Under the pieces are notes generated by a model. The model had not been told where the DNA came from and did no database searches. It saw only the letters and a program-made list of their open reading frames with translations. Shown here piece after piece: positions 36,436 through 49,990 of a DNA stretch of 64,000 nt. Origin of the DNA: Eumeta japonica (lineage: Eukaryota > Arthropoda > Insecta > Lepidoptera > Psychidae). The DNA is taken from positions 114,944 to 178,943 of the forward strand of contig BGZK01001273.1 in the NCBI GenBank assembly GCA_005406025.1, read 5' to 3'. The translations under genes were made by a program, and so were the position numbers. Every line of letters starts with the position of its first letter. Position 1 is the first letter of the stretch.

Positions 36436-37694
36436 GTCTCGGTTTTTATTATGTATATTATTATAGTAATTTGCCATTTTAAACCGCTACCGTATGAAAC
36501 CCAAACAATTTTTCTTAATACATATATTTAAAACAGCGCTCCAGATAATTAATGTATAAAATAATTTTAAAAAGTTTAAAAACTTTTATTGAAACATAAT
36601 ATTGAGCAAAAAAATATAATCGATTGGCACGAAAATTTTACCGAAAAATATCGTTATGTAAATGGCTTTAATAACGACGACTCTGATGGTACGTTTGTCT
36701 GTATATTTGTCTTGTTATCACTTTATAATCGTTCAACCGATTACAATTTAAGCTCTTTTCTTAGAACAATTGGGTAGAATTATGTTGCTCGAAAAACAAC
36801 GCCTTAGTTATGAAAACCTGTCAATAACTCGCGCGAAACAAAGCTGGATTGTTTGTAATACGGGCACGCAGTCAGCTTAGGAATGCTTCAGCGGTCGTAA
36901 ACTATTCTGAACCGCAGCGTGATGTAAAACGGCTGCGTGTATTTGTGGAAGTGGCCAAAGGTTCGTTACACATTAACGGCGATAGCTGCGATATGCGACT
37001 CGCGATTGGTTATATTTTATTCCACGTACAAGGATTTTGGAAACAAAATTTCTTGTACATTATTAACAAAGTCAACAATTTTAATTAATTTATGAGGAGA
37101 TATTCATAATTTTTCGAGACACGCAATACCACTCAAAACAACAAGTGCGTTTTGCCGTCAGCTTCAGCACATTGCCACATTCACCTTTTGTGATATAATC
37201 ATAGAATATGGAAAAATATACATGGTTTTTGATTTCCAAACCTTATACGTATGCCGGTAGATTTAAATTGAGGGAAGACAGAAAATGAGAGAAAAACGCA
37301 TGTATTCTATGACGAGATCATGCGCGGTGTGCGAATTATCATGACGCATGGCGCAATTAAGCCAACACAAGACGAGAAAGTCATTCGCGTCACCCATAAA
37401 ATTTGTAACTATTTTTATATGTTTCAAACATAATTATATGTAACACTACGGTGAAGTAAATATGATGAAGTAAATAAACGTATTATGGCAAAGCGCAGAA
37501 TCTAACAACTTTATTTTCGTTGGAGGAATACGATAAACAATGACCCAGCAACACCCGTACAGAGATATTGTAAGCGAAACCTTAATCGGCTCTTTGTTAT
37601 AGCCAGCTAGAGAACGAATATATTGTAAGCTTACAGATACGCCACTGAGCACATGTAAAGATGGGACAAGTGTTCAACTCGATGCTCATATAAT

Positions 37695-37775
37695 TTCAGC
37701 CTCCTAGTGTATATTACAAACCTTGTTACTTAGTATGAGACCAGATGGCACAGTGTTTAATATTATAAATATTTT
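37695..37775 (+). repeat. SINE 3' portion, copy 3
   Basis: ttacttagtatgagaccagatggcacagtgt matches the distal block of the SINE at 57468 and, reverse complemented, at 298-582. The tRNA-like head is missing. Confidence 0.55.
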
Positions 37776-39239
37776 ATTTAATTATTTATAAGAGACCATT
37801 TCAATAATGTGAACTTAATAATATTTCTATAAGACTCTACTTTATTTATAATTTTAATATTTATAAGTGATTATGAGTATTTAAATGACCCGGCGTCGAC
37901 ATCCAGACAGCCAACGAAAATGTCGTCTCGTACAAAACTTCTATGATAGATCAACAATTTAATTGTTGGTTTATTATTATCTGGTTTTATTCACTATCTT
38001 TCACTACTTCATTGATACGTGTTAAATAATGTTAAATCAATGCTTTATTTTAATATATTCATAACTGATATTTTCGCGTATGATTAGAGAAGTTATTATT
38101 TGTTTGACTACTGATAAAGTCCTAAGAAGCCTTTTATGACCATTTTCAAACAGATATCTGTATATTTGTTTGCATTTATACGTGTGAGTATATATGTGTG
38201 TTTGTATGTATGTATATTTGGATCAAATGGCACTCTTTTCTTTAAATTTTATATCCAAACATTCTTTTTGTCTTTTATATTAAAAAAAAATTGTTGTGTA
38301 CCTTATTTTTATTTATTTATTTTTTGTTTCATTGTATTCACCATCTATTTAGCCATAGCAATTTCTAAATCTAAAAAAAAATATTAAAAAGAGTGTGTAG
38401 ACCGCACGGCTGAAGTGAAAATTTCATTGGCTATTGGAATCTATTTATATATATAATATTATGTATTATGTAGTATTATTATGGATCTAATTAATAGAAT
38501 ATTTATTAAATTCTATATAAATCAAGTTATTTATTTTTGTCACGGTATTCTACAAAGGATACAATGGGTTTGTGATAACTAAAATAAGAAATAAATACTT
38601 TCGATTGAATTTTACTTATATATCTACAAAAGACTCCATCAATTATAGTTCCGTATTTTGTTGTACTTTCATTTTTATTGTTTGACATATTTAAGTTACT
38701 TATATGATCTAATCACTCTTTATAATAACAATAATTATGATTTTTACAATGTTTATAATATTTTCGCTATATACAATATAGCTTGATAAACCGCTAACTA
38801 TACACACTAACCTCATAATACAAACCAAATAATTGTTAAAATAATAATTATTACGTACCAATAATAATTATTAAATTAATAAAGAAAATTACTATGTATG
38901 AATTGAATATACTAAACACAGCGACACAACAGCTGACTGTTTCTTTCTGCTCGGTACACTCGGCGGTCCCGAGTTACCCGATCGAGCATTTCACCAGAGT
39001 TGTGACGGATCAGCCTAACTTGCTACCTACAAAAATCTGTGTGTGGTGCGCCAAAAGAAGTTTTCACATCAAAACTCATCAATAATATGTCTAATAGACA
39101 TATAGAAAAGAATTTTAAATATCTCTTTATTTTCAACGTCGAAGCCTCAAAGCCTCTGCAGTATTAATGTACATTATTGTAGTAGTACATATATGTGGTC
39201 GCATTGAAAATTTCTGCATGAATGAAAAAAAATCACTAC

Positions 39240-40125
39240 GAATGATGAAAAATAAATTTATCGTTTCTCAAAATATACCCGTTAGCACAGAAGCACTTTT
39301 TAAAATGAATCAAACCAATTTTGAAAACATTTATGCCACCTCCTTATGCTGACCTCTGTAACATATTTTGCATACTTTCGACAGCCTCTTCTGGTGATGA
39401 AAATCGTTGTCCGCGTAATTGGTTCTAAGTTTTGCGAACAAAAAAGTCACAAGGCGCCAGGTCGGGCTGTATGTAGAAATGTTTTACGTTTTTCTACTTC
39501 AAAATTTATTTGTCCTTTAGCCGTGTGAGAACTGGCATTGTCCTGGTACAAGATGACAACACTTACGGTTATTTTTACGAATTCGTCAATAACTTCCGGC
39601 AGACAAATCGTCGTGTACCAATTACTATTCACGGCACGACAATACCCACAGCAACGGTAGCCACGTGTTCAGTATTGTAAAACGGAATAATCATCCACTT
39701 CCAGGCACCGCGCGCCGCTTCAGTTGGTTCGGCTCATCTTGATATACCCAAGGTCTAATGCTGCTTCATTTTAGGGTCGTAACAATAAATTCATATTTCG
39801 CCACCTGTTACCATGTCTGACACCAAATTTGACACCCTTCCTTGAATCTGCGGGTATGACATTGCAACAAATGACGCGTTCTATTTTGAGCCTCAGACAA
39901 ATTGTGCGGGATCCACCGCGAGCACAGCTTTTCATACCCAAAAGGTTTGTGCAGGTTCGATTGTATTTGACTCATGCCTATGCCTAAGGATGCGTGAATC
40001 TCATGATAGGTAACCTGTCTGTCTGTTTCGATCAAACGGCACGTAGCATCGACGTTTTTGTCCTTCATAGCGGTGAACGAGGACTATCACGAAATTCGTC
40101 ACCACATTAACATGGTCGCGCTTGA
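39240..40125 (-). pseudogene. Mariner-type transposase relic 2
   Basis: The order of fragments on the minus strand is that of a mariner transposase. 39808-40068 has HEIHASLGIGMSQIQSNLHK and SRWIPHNLSEAQNR from the DNA-binding region. 39447-39632 has WYTTICLPEVIDEF and DNASSHTAKG with the second catalytic Asp. RGQRFSSPEEAVES near 39400 and a degraded C-terminus to 39240 follow. Frameshifts and stops make it inactive. It is not a copy of the relic at 17870-18770; the residues differ clearly, so there are two separate mariner lineages. Terminal repeats were not found. Confidence 0.85.
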
Positions 40126-41975
40126 ATTCAAAACCAGTTATGATTAGTCGTTTTGTATTGTGCTTTATCACTAAAAGCTTTCGAAGTGCAAGGCTCTGCT
40201 GATTGTCAAATTACATTTAAAATCGTAGGGAAATACTAAGACACGCAAGTTTTAATGGCGCCACAATCTATAAAACAATTGACAGATGAGACAATTTGCA
40301 TTCTACAGCCAAAGAGTTCCATTTTCAAAAGTAATTACTTTTAAATATCGTATATGTAAGTGGCAGTTCTAAAAACTTATAGTGCGCGCCCCACGTGCAA
40401 TAAAAAAGACCTCCATGTCTACACAAAACGTTGCCGAAAACCGATTGCGGTGATGTAGGGAATGTAATAGAATACAATAAACTATTAATAGTTATTTTAC
40501 GACTATTTTGTGACAACTTTCATAAACATTAATCTCCACTCTTAATTAAATCTTAAATATTATAATGAATTTTCATAGACTTTCACGGGTAACTTTAGCG
40601 TAACTTTAAGGTACACTTGTATTTCATTGAAATAGTTTTGTAAAAGTTTGTTGATTTTTAGATAATTCCCACGCATAAATATCTTAGAGTGTAATGCAAC
40701 TTACATAACGTATTATTAGATTATATTCTCCATATTACGGAACCATAAAATCCAAAACACTTTAAGTTTAAACGAACCGTAGCATGAAAATGTAAATAAA
40801 CTAAGTTGGTTTCATCGCAGGCTTATTATAAAGGCGAGTGACATTTTCTGTTAAACCTAGAACCCAATGTAAAATATATATTTAATACAGAACAATCCAG
40901 TAATATAAACTCCAACGTTTTTCATGATAAGTATAAACACAAATACACTTCTTTGATGAAATAAATTATTATTAAAAAATCAAGACGAATTCGTCGAAAA
41001 TCAAACTAGACGAAATAACTATAACATGACAAAAACATAGTCCTTCTTTCGAACTTCGCAGCAGTTAGGTAAAAGTTCTCTTATAAACACGGATACACGT
41101 ACATACGACAGCCAAACCTCACTCAAAAATATGAATCAACCATTAATCATTAAAATATCCCGGTATTGCCTACTAATGCTGTATAGTTCAAAAAAATCGC
41201 ATTTAACGAACTTCCAGTATTAACCCAGACACAACTACTAAATTTTATACATTGAACAGTATTATTTTCTCTTTTCAAGCAAAGTTTTAGAATTCTAAGA
41301 ACATTTTAATCGTTCCTAATCAGAAACTTTTTCGTGTCCTAACTTTTTCTATCGTCAATGCTAACTCCTACACTCTGATGATTATGTGACAATTGTAATA
41401 AACGGATTTTAAATCACATTCTTCAATCGGAACTAGGGTTAGATTCATCGCTTCCTTATTATATTTTATGTATCCGGCCATCTTTTCATCTTTTCATATC
41501 GAGTTGGACTGATTCTTTAAAATGAATGTCATCAAATAAGCAACTGGATCGTTATTTATTTACTCTCATAGATAATTTAAAAGATCTGGTGAAAATCCAA
41601 GCCTTTTCTTACTCGTTCTTCTCGAATATCCACATAGTAATATTTTGATCCGTTCATACATAATTTATGTGGGATGAGTCTGCGATTCCGCGGAGTCACC
41701 ATAAGGCCCCGTTCCATTTTCACTCGTTCGCTGCATTATCAAAGCTGAATTATGGCCTAACTTAACATTTTGCACGTAAGCTCGAAGCGTAATCTAGTCC
41801 AGAGCTTCTGATTTCGTTACGAATTCATTGCAGAGCGATAAATTTTGCTTCCTCGTACTTATTCCAGTGTCACAAAACCAAGTAAAGCTGATCCTTTGAT
41901 GATCCTTCTATATTAAAATAGCCGTTGGTTATTTAATATATTTCCCGTTGAAAGTAAACCAGTATTCCTCATAAT

Positions 41976-42340
41976 ATTAAAACCGGCCAAGTGCATGTCG
42001 GGTCGTGCTCGTCGGTTCCCGCCCTACAAAGAAATGCACTACAGATGAAAAGAACTGTGTCGTAATTTTTTATTTCCGCACATTATAGGTATAAGCACTT
42101 TAATCGTCTATAACTGGAGAAACTATTAGGTATGTTTGATGTTAAATTAGTGTAAACTAAAGTACACCAGCAAAGAGAGTAACTTTAAGGCACTTGTCCT
42201 TTTATTTAAAAGCGCAGTATTTTAGCAGTAACTCGAAAATGGTATATTCGATCATGTTCAAAATAATTTTTATATTTATTAAGAGTCATCTTTGTAAGTT
42301 TTTTTCATATTTTTCGATATACAGTTTAAAATATGAGATA
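41976..42340 (+). repeat. Dispersed repeat beginning accggccaagtgc, paired with 16120-16480
   Basis: Starts aaaaccggccaagtgcatgtcgggtcg, then acaaagaaatgcactacagatgaaaag, matching the reverse complement of 16120-16480. The open frame at 42194-42397 lies within it and shows no coding signature. Confidence 0.6.
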
Positions 42341-43659
42341 ACAACAATTTCTGCTACTTTCGAAGCGATTATTTACGAAAATATTCAATATTCATAAAAA
42401 TGTTTAGAAACGTTAGTGTTTTAAAAGAGCTGTCGAAATATATGCCACATTGATTTTGCTAAAAACGTTTTTACAATAACTTTACGTGTGTGGAATGAGA
42501 AATACCTATTTATGTTATTAACTATCAAAGTACGTAGCGACTTATACAAGGCACATACACCATAAATTTTATTCTACACACAGAGACACTCATACACGAG
42601 GGTATCATCAAAAATAGTCGGGATAGCCTCCAGAACAACTAAACTTCTAGATTTAACGGTAACCAGATATCCGAAAATAGGACTATAGCAATAACTTTTC
42701 TAATTATTTGGATTTCCTTAGCGGCAACTACAAATGGGTAGTATTACAACTCTTAAATTTAATTATATTAACATAACATACAAACTATAATCACATATTC
42801 GTTCAAAAAACACACATGTGAACCGCGACTGTGTTTAAATTTTAAAGATTTTAATATCGTATGCAAATAAATTCAATGCGATGCTGTGAATTAAGTAAGT
42901 TTCTAATGTACATTTCACGTTGTATGTTTATTTATTCAAGAATCATTTACTCTTTCAGACCAAGTTAATTAAAGAAATTTCCAGGTGTTTTTTGTATCAA
43001 ATGGTAGTTAGAAATAAGGAAATTATTGTGTTTTTGCATTCAAGTAATGATGTTTTCAATTTTTGTGACACGTCAGCCTTGTAAATTTCATTTTGACTTT
43101 TCACAATTAACTTCACAATTGACTTCTTATGGTAAGTTACACCAAAGGTGAAAACGACAAAAATTGTTAAATCAACTATAAGATCTGATAGATTGTGTAT
43201 GGACGATATTATGTCAAATCTAACGAATTTTTTTTCCTATGGTCCAATCAGGGACATATATTGTCGGGACAGACCACAGAAATACTGACGGATACAGGGA
43301 AATGGCACAATTTAATTGTTTCGTATTTGTAATTTTACGCTGAAAAGATTGACTAGAATCAGGTACTTCTCCTGTTTTAAATCTATTATAAATACAAATT
43401 TAAATCACCTACAAAAATTACATATTATCTGTAGAAAGTCTAACATACAACCGAATAGTGGTTTACGTACGTCGATATAATTGAAAACAGGTTTACACGA
43501 ACGTGGCTCATAACTGCATATGCGTATTTAATTTTGCTCTATTTTAGCCTTACGTAGTCTTTCAAACCTTTAACATTTTTTGATATTCAAACTTACACCT
43601 CGGCCGCGGGGCAAGAACGAACGGTCAAACTTCTTGTTGAACATCAAGGGCGACACCAA

Positions 43660-44170
43660 AGAATTCGAGTTATAGAGCTTTTGACTTATGGAGGATTTCC
43701 ATTAAAATAATAATAAGTATTCAAAATGGAACATCTAACACCTGACACCAAGCAATGCAAGCAAACACGTGTTAACGTCAGTAATATATTACTTTATTAT
43801 GTTATAGAATGGTAATCCTATTTATTGTGTATTCCTAAATTGTTTTCTAAGAAGCAATAGTGCAAATTTTCGGCAAATTCTTGAAGTTGGTAAACTATTT
43901 TTCTTAAACTATGGAGGTAATGAGTGTCGAATAATGAAGGTATCATTATTATGTTCGAGATACAGAGGTTTAATTTATTTTTCGAGTTATAGAGGGAAAA
44001 TATGTACCAAAATGGCTTGTAGGAACTCGCTGATATTTCTCCCAAAAGAGCGTTGATTCCGAGTCATAGACGTTTTGGGTCGTGAAGGGAGGAAGAAAAG
44101 CTTATTTTCAAAATTTTAAAGCTTTTCGACCTATCGAGGCTCGAATTAAAGAGGTTCGACTGCATTTATT
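43660..44170. repeat. Scattered 'ttcgagttatagagg' motif repeats
   Basis: Variants of ttcgagttatagagg occur at 43664, 43951, 43981, 44125 and 44150, with gacttatggagg or actatggagg at 43683 and 43908. Such motifs occur at the ends of pogo/Tigger-like DNA elements, so this may be a non-autonomous relative. No transposase seen. Confidence 0.4.
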
Positions 44171-44229
44171 AGTTTTGAGTTCGACTTATATGAGCGCCGC
44201 TATTCATCGAATACGTTCTACTGCAGACT

Positions 44230-44480
44230 GGTCGCGCCACCTAGGAGAGGCCCGACAAGGTTCAAAACTTGCCCACTTTGTGCGAAACTATAGCAAGATT
44301 ATTTTTCGCGTTCGCAGCTGTCCGGCGAAAAGTTTCGCGGCCCTCTCCGCCGGTTTCACACTTATCGCCGTATCGCGGGCGATATCGCCGTAACTGTACC
44401 GAGAGTCCGCGAAATTTATACGCTGTGACGATTCGCGTCGGATACGCGAAAGCTCGGCCATTCTACGGCACGCGTAACGT
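44230..44480. other. GC-rich, CpG-rich patch
   Basis: Rich in cg dinucleotides (ccggcgaaaagtttcgcgg, atatcgccg) within an AT-rich intron. Overlapping open frames on the + strand show no recognised protein. Could be a repeat or regulatory patch. Confidence 0.3.
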
Positions 44481-46637
44481 CATTGTCTATAGGAAATGAA
44501 CGGTGAGCTGTTTGAGGAAGCGAATTTATAGCACTTTCAATATATATATTATGCCGTTACGATCGCTGGCGTCGCTTTTGCGCTCCTTGACTAGCTCTCG
44601 TCAGGTGCTTCTGCTCGGATTGACAAAATAAACCCGTTCGTATAATAATAAACCTCTTACTAAATTCATGAAAAAAATATAAAAATACAAACATGTGTTA
44701 ATTAGGTGCCCGGTGAAGTCTGAAAAATAGCACATCTGATAGGCAATTCTCAAATTCTGTTTTGCCATTTTACTCTCACGATCGGACCAATAAATAAATA
44801 TCCTAAATAATTGTTTTACCCTGAACATAAATTTTCACTTTCGTACTTTAGCGAAAATATATATAAAGAAACATTCTGTGATGATTGGATAACTTCACAA
44901 CATCACAGTTTGTTTTATTTTAAGATAGGGTTGATGATTTTCCTTTTACCAACTTTAAATTTCTACATTTATTAGTTCTAAATAAAATATTATAACTGAA
45001 ATCCAATGTAATTTCAATATCATAATGGCTTTGATTAATCACATCCTACTAATATTATAATTATGAGTCTAGCTCTGCCCATGACTTTGTAATTGAAGTA
45101 TTGTTTTAAAGAGTCAATTGATTTTCCGTGAACCGATTTTGATCAGATAAAGCCTATATATTGCTCCAAGCTATCAATCAAGCTATCCGTGGAAACCCCA
45201 TGAAAATGTGTCTATCAGTTTGGAAATTAGGGTGTTCAAACAGACAGATTTTTTTTTAATAGTCTCATTGTATTCTATTACATCTCTATATCACTCTATA
45301 TCTTTTGCAAATATTTTAATGTGCAGACACGACGTTCCTACGGTTTTTCATTGTATGTATAGATAGATATACAAATATTGTAAATGCGAGGCAAAGTGTA
45401 CATATTCGTCACCCAAACAAAAGTTTGGAATCAAAATCAGAAAGCGATTAGGATCCTAACTGGCAGCAACGTCGATCAGTGTTAAATTTGAATAAATTCT
45501 TTCGTTGTGTGACGGCACGCACACGGAGGAAGCGGTGGATGGTCAAATATAATGTATAAAACAGTATAAATTTTAAAAATACTTTACAATAAAATAATTT
45601 GATTTCATTAATCTGACTCTCACTTAATGTATCAGCCATATTCCAAGAAAATCTTTAAAAATCAAGAATTAAAAAAATAATATACATATATATATATATT
45701 ATAATGTACCGTACATTTGGTTGTATTTGTTTTTCTACTCTGTTGATGACCGGGCAGGCTGCCAGTACATTCGGGTCTTAGGTGTTGAATCAATATTGAA
45801 AAACACTGTTGACTGTTCAAAACATCAAACAAACGAACAGATGACCAGGGATTTGTTAACATAATTTTATCGAGTAGAAATCGACGAAAGGTTCTGTAAC
45901 TGAGGGTAATTTTATAATATTTTCTTTGTGCACGTGCCGCGTACCCGCACTACACCACTTATTTACTGCCTTTCTGCGCTTCTGAAAATTTCTTTAGATG
46001 CATCCTTTCATCCGCAAAGAGATATATATTTGACATTTACTTATTTTTATTAATCTACACCACAGTTCAACTCCGGCGACGCTCAATTTATTGCGAATAA
46101 AAACGTTTTTAGCTCAATTTTCAGATCCTTCACCCCACTTCAAGTCTTTCAAAACGCCACAGTCATTGCGAGGCGTCACATCCCGCAAACGTTCGATATC
46201 GCGTCGCGACCGCCGATGCGAAACCATTTGAGGGTGTGCTTTACAATAAAAGTTTGTTTTTCACCCTTGTCGACAAACATTTCTGTCGCTGTACTCTCGT
46301 TAGTATGTGAGAATAAATTTGTAAAGCTTCGTACGAATCATTTAGTGAAAGTTTGTTCCGTAAGCTTCGAAAATGGCTTATTTTAATAGAGATTAAAAAA
46401 GAAAAATATTATATAATAGAAGATCCTTCCTGTTAATCGGCTCTGCAACACCTTAAAACACGATCGCTTGTTTGGAAATCTACAAAATTAACCGGTTTTT
46501 ATTATTAATTTTCGGATTACAGTAAGTAGTTTCCTATTGAAAACGGCTGTATAATTCAGTGTTGTTACATTATCATTAATAAAGAAAATATAGGCAGGAG
46601 GCTATAACAAGTAGTGGGGACCTCTAGTAATAAATAA

Positions 46638-46640
<3 letters not shown>

Positions 46641-46677
<37 letters not shown>
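46641..46677 (+). repeat. (TA)n microsatellite
   Basis: About 18 uninterrupted TA units. Confidence 0.95.
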
Positions 46678-46680
<3 letters not shown>

Positions 46681-46865
46681 GTTACCATCTGTTTTGAACA
46701 TATTGCGCTAAGTAGTTGCAATTATATATTATAGATGGCACTTTTTTCATTTTTTTCTTATTTCATAAAAATTAAATGGAAACTTAATAAGCGGCGTGCA
46801 CTTTATAATTTAAAATATTTTTACTTTTTTTATATTTGCAATTTATATTTTAACATACAAATACA

Positions 46866-47018
46866 GTACAACGCACGAAACTCTACCTTTGCGAAGTTAG
46901 TCGAAAGCGTCGCAACAGCAAAATAGGAACGCCTGGGAGGAGAAGAATAGGTCTGGGGGGTTTAACCTGAGCATTGCGTCATTGGCAGGCAATTCAGGCA
47001 GAGTTTCATGCGTTGTAC
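46866..47018. mobile_element. Small MITE-like element with 22-bp terminal inverted repeats
   Basis: The 22-bp end gtacaacgcacgaaactcta.. (46866-46887) is repeated inverted at 46997-47018 with two mismatches. The 150-bp total length without coding capacity fits a MITE. A similar end lies near 12503. Confidence 0.6.
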
Positions 47019-48889
47019 TATACAACAAATAAAAGATAAAACACAAAACGGAAAACGTGTTTATTAAAACCTATATCATACCAGTGCACTGTGATGAATT
47101 TATTCTATTTATCGTGAATATTGCTATATTCATATTTATTGTAAATCTATATTATTATGTAATGTGAATTATAAAGATTTATTCCCTTATCTGATGCAAT
47201 AACGCCGACTTTCCGCCGTCGTGAAAATAACCTCACGGCTCTTTTCCGGTGGCAGGGATGCCGTTTTCATTGTACGTCCACATTTCGCAGCGATTTAAAC
47301 TCAATATGACAGTCCGGAGCACATCGCCGTTACAGGGCTCGCATGAAACAGATGAAATTTTCATCTACCCCTCGAAGTTATTGGTTTCGCGATGTTATCT
47401 TTCACTGTTAGCCAGTGATGGTGCTGTTGAATAAACAACATTTTGATTGTCTCTGAATAGAGAGTAACATCTGCTACCACTCACCTCGTATCGCTCAGTT
47501 GTGCATGTTAAATTAATTTCGTATTCACCAAACCCTCTATACTTTTAATCCTTTAAATTGATCATTTTTAATTAGCTATCTCGATAGCAATAAAAAATTA
47601 TTTTTATATTTCATGAAATGTTTTTGTAATTCTATGAGAATTGAAATAAGGTATGAAATAAAACTACGGAACCAAGTTTATCTCTAAAAGTAATAAGTTT
47701 ATATTCGCTTTTTCTATGAAAATTTTAAGACGAATTCATAATAATGGTATAGCTTTTACATAGTTCATTGCGCATACAGTTCATTGTTCAAGATGAACAT
47801 CTTCTTCACGCTACGACGTGAAGGTGTTGAGCGGAAAAGCAGATTTGGGATCAAACTCGAAGAATTCTATATGAAATATGCAATGCACAGTGAGGAAGAA
47901 TAGATTAATTCTATTTCCAGACGTTCAAAGCCAACAAATACAGATGTCTATTTATCTTTTTATTGTTTATTTATGAAACATATGAGACTACATTTGCTTA
48001 TGAAACAGATTTATTTAATTATTTATGTACGCGTTAATTAAAAGCTTCAAGGGCACTCAACTTCGTTGGATCGATATCATTACTTTGGTCTGAAAACTCC
48101 TATTTAATATTGCGCGCGTCGAGTGTTGATAAAGTCGTCGTCGTAATGGTAATTGACGAAAGATGACTTATAGTTTTACCATTATTAGTTTTTAATAGTT
48201 TTAGGCTATTTTAAGAAATTAATTTAAATGTGTGCATTTTAATATACATATATTATTTTCTTCTGCATCGGCATGGGTAAAATATAATTTCATCTTATTA
48301 AAATGACAAAAAAAATGTCATCGAGACAAACTGTACCTTTACGTGATAACGTGAGACTATACTCAATTAGATAGGTGAACTATCGAACGAGGTAATGCTT
48401 TTTGTTTACTGTTTACACTAAACATTTGAAAATTTTTGAATAATTTGAAAATATCTGATTTTCGTCTACGAATATTAGTTATAACTTTGGCGCTATTTAC
48501 CTAAATCTACACTACTATTATAAAGAGGAAAGATTTGTATTTGTGTGTATGTATGTTTGTAATGAATAAACTCAAAAACTGTCGATTTCAAAAAATTCTG
48601 CCACCATTGAAAGCTACATTCACCCTGAGTGACATAGGCTATATTTATTGCTAGAAAAATTAGGAGCTTTACTAAACTTAAGTAACGTAACTCAAGATGT
48701 AAAAAGTGCCCTAAACATCTTTCATCGCATGCGCTGCGGAAACTATTGATGATAGAACAAAGGTATGTTCTACAATGTTAAATAAAATATCAACATCTAC
48801 AAAACTTTGCGATACCGTATGTCCAAGTATTATCGTTATGTCACAATAAACACTTTTACATTTTAAAAGTTGATAGAAATACCGACCAA

Positions 48890-49205
48890 AATTAGACTAT
48901 GTTATTCATACTTTGTTTAAATCCTTATCCAAATAAATCATATTGTTTTCAAGACTGTTTCAATTCATATAGATTACTTTTGAATTATTTAAATCGGCTA
49001 TTCCATTCAATAGATATTACGAATTTAAGAAATCATAGAAATAGAAAAATAAACGCTGTCGCATTGTGCATGTTATTCATACCTTTTATTAGTCCTTATC
49101 CAAATAAATTATTTTGTATTCAAAATTGTTTCTGAGATCTGTAGATTACTTTTTGAATTTTATAAATCGTATGTTCCAAAAAGATATAAGAAATTTAAAG
49201 TCACA
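48890..49205 (+). repeat. Tandem duplication, unit about 171 bp
   Basis: tgttattcatac..tttttt, ccttatccaaataaat and ttactttt-gaatt recur with an offset of 171 bp (48902 versus 49073). Slightly under two units, clearly diverged. Confidence 0.75.
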
Positions 49206-49479
49206 GATCAGCCATGACACGACGCGGCAGCGCTTTTCTGGTGGTAGCCTGGCATTGTAGCGGTGCGGGAGAGGGGCGGGCACATCTATGAAATAGGTAG
49301 CCGTGGTCGGTTCTACGCAGCGGACGTAACCGATATTGAACATTTTTGACTATTTTGTCCAAGTTAAAACTTTCCTTGAAATAATTATAAATTGTATTCA
49401 CTTTTACTGTCTATTATTTATATTACTTTCGCACTTTTTCAATAGTAAGTATTTATCAAAAGTTCTATCCCTATTTTAT

Positions 49480-49990
49480 CTGATTTTAAAAAAGTCTAGG
49501 AAATATGCCCAGGAAAGGCCCTCAACTCTAAAAGTTGCTTCCAAGCGAGATTAGCAAAATACGACGTATTGAGAAATCTCGTTCCGACCGTCTCGCAAAT
49601 CAGGAAGCGTATGCGTCGCAATCGTAGCCACAGAATCGAGCGTCGAACGTCTGCAACGCCTGCTGAAAACGGTGAAAATAAACCACAGGAACAAACGCTT
49701 TATTGTTGGCATCGACCCAGAAAGAGTGCTTCTCATGGACAGTTATATGGTTCCCTATCTCGAATAGGATCTCCTGAAAATCAATATGTTTTGAGTCAGT
49801 GCGTGAATAGGGCGGCGCTATCGGTGCCCAGGCGCAGGGACTCTGGGGCAAGAATGGCCAGACCAAGCAGGGCTATTACTTTTGGTTTGCTCCCGATGAG
49901 TTCCCGCTGCGCCTCTAGTGCTCGATTCCAACAACATACGTACCTACATGCCAATAACATCAAAAACGTCTGTTGTTGGTAGTTGTGAAT
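49480..49990 (+). other. Unidentified GC-richer segment, possible transposon relic
   Basis: One frame starts near MPRKGPQL and another continues as RRIEKSRSDRLANQEAYASQ, and the 137-residue frame at 49569-49982 is basic. The pattern of short basic repeats recalls the N-terminus of helitron-associated or similar transposon proteins, but I find no diagnostic motif. Treat as unknown. Confidence 0.25.

Noticed and set aside
49146..49401. Minus-strand frames rich in RPLRR, CARPSPAPLQ residues
   Set aside because: Short overlapping frames over a small GC-rich patch without family motifs or splice support.
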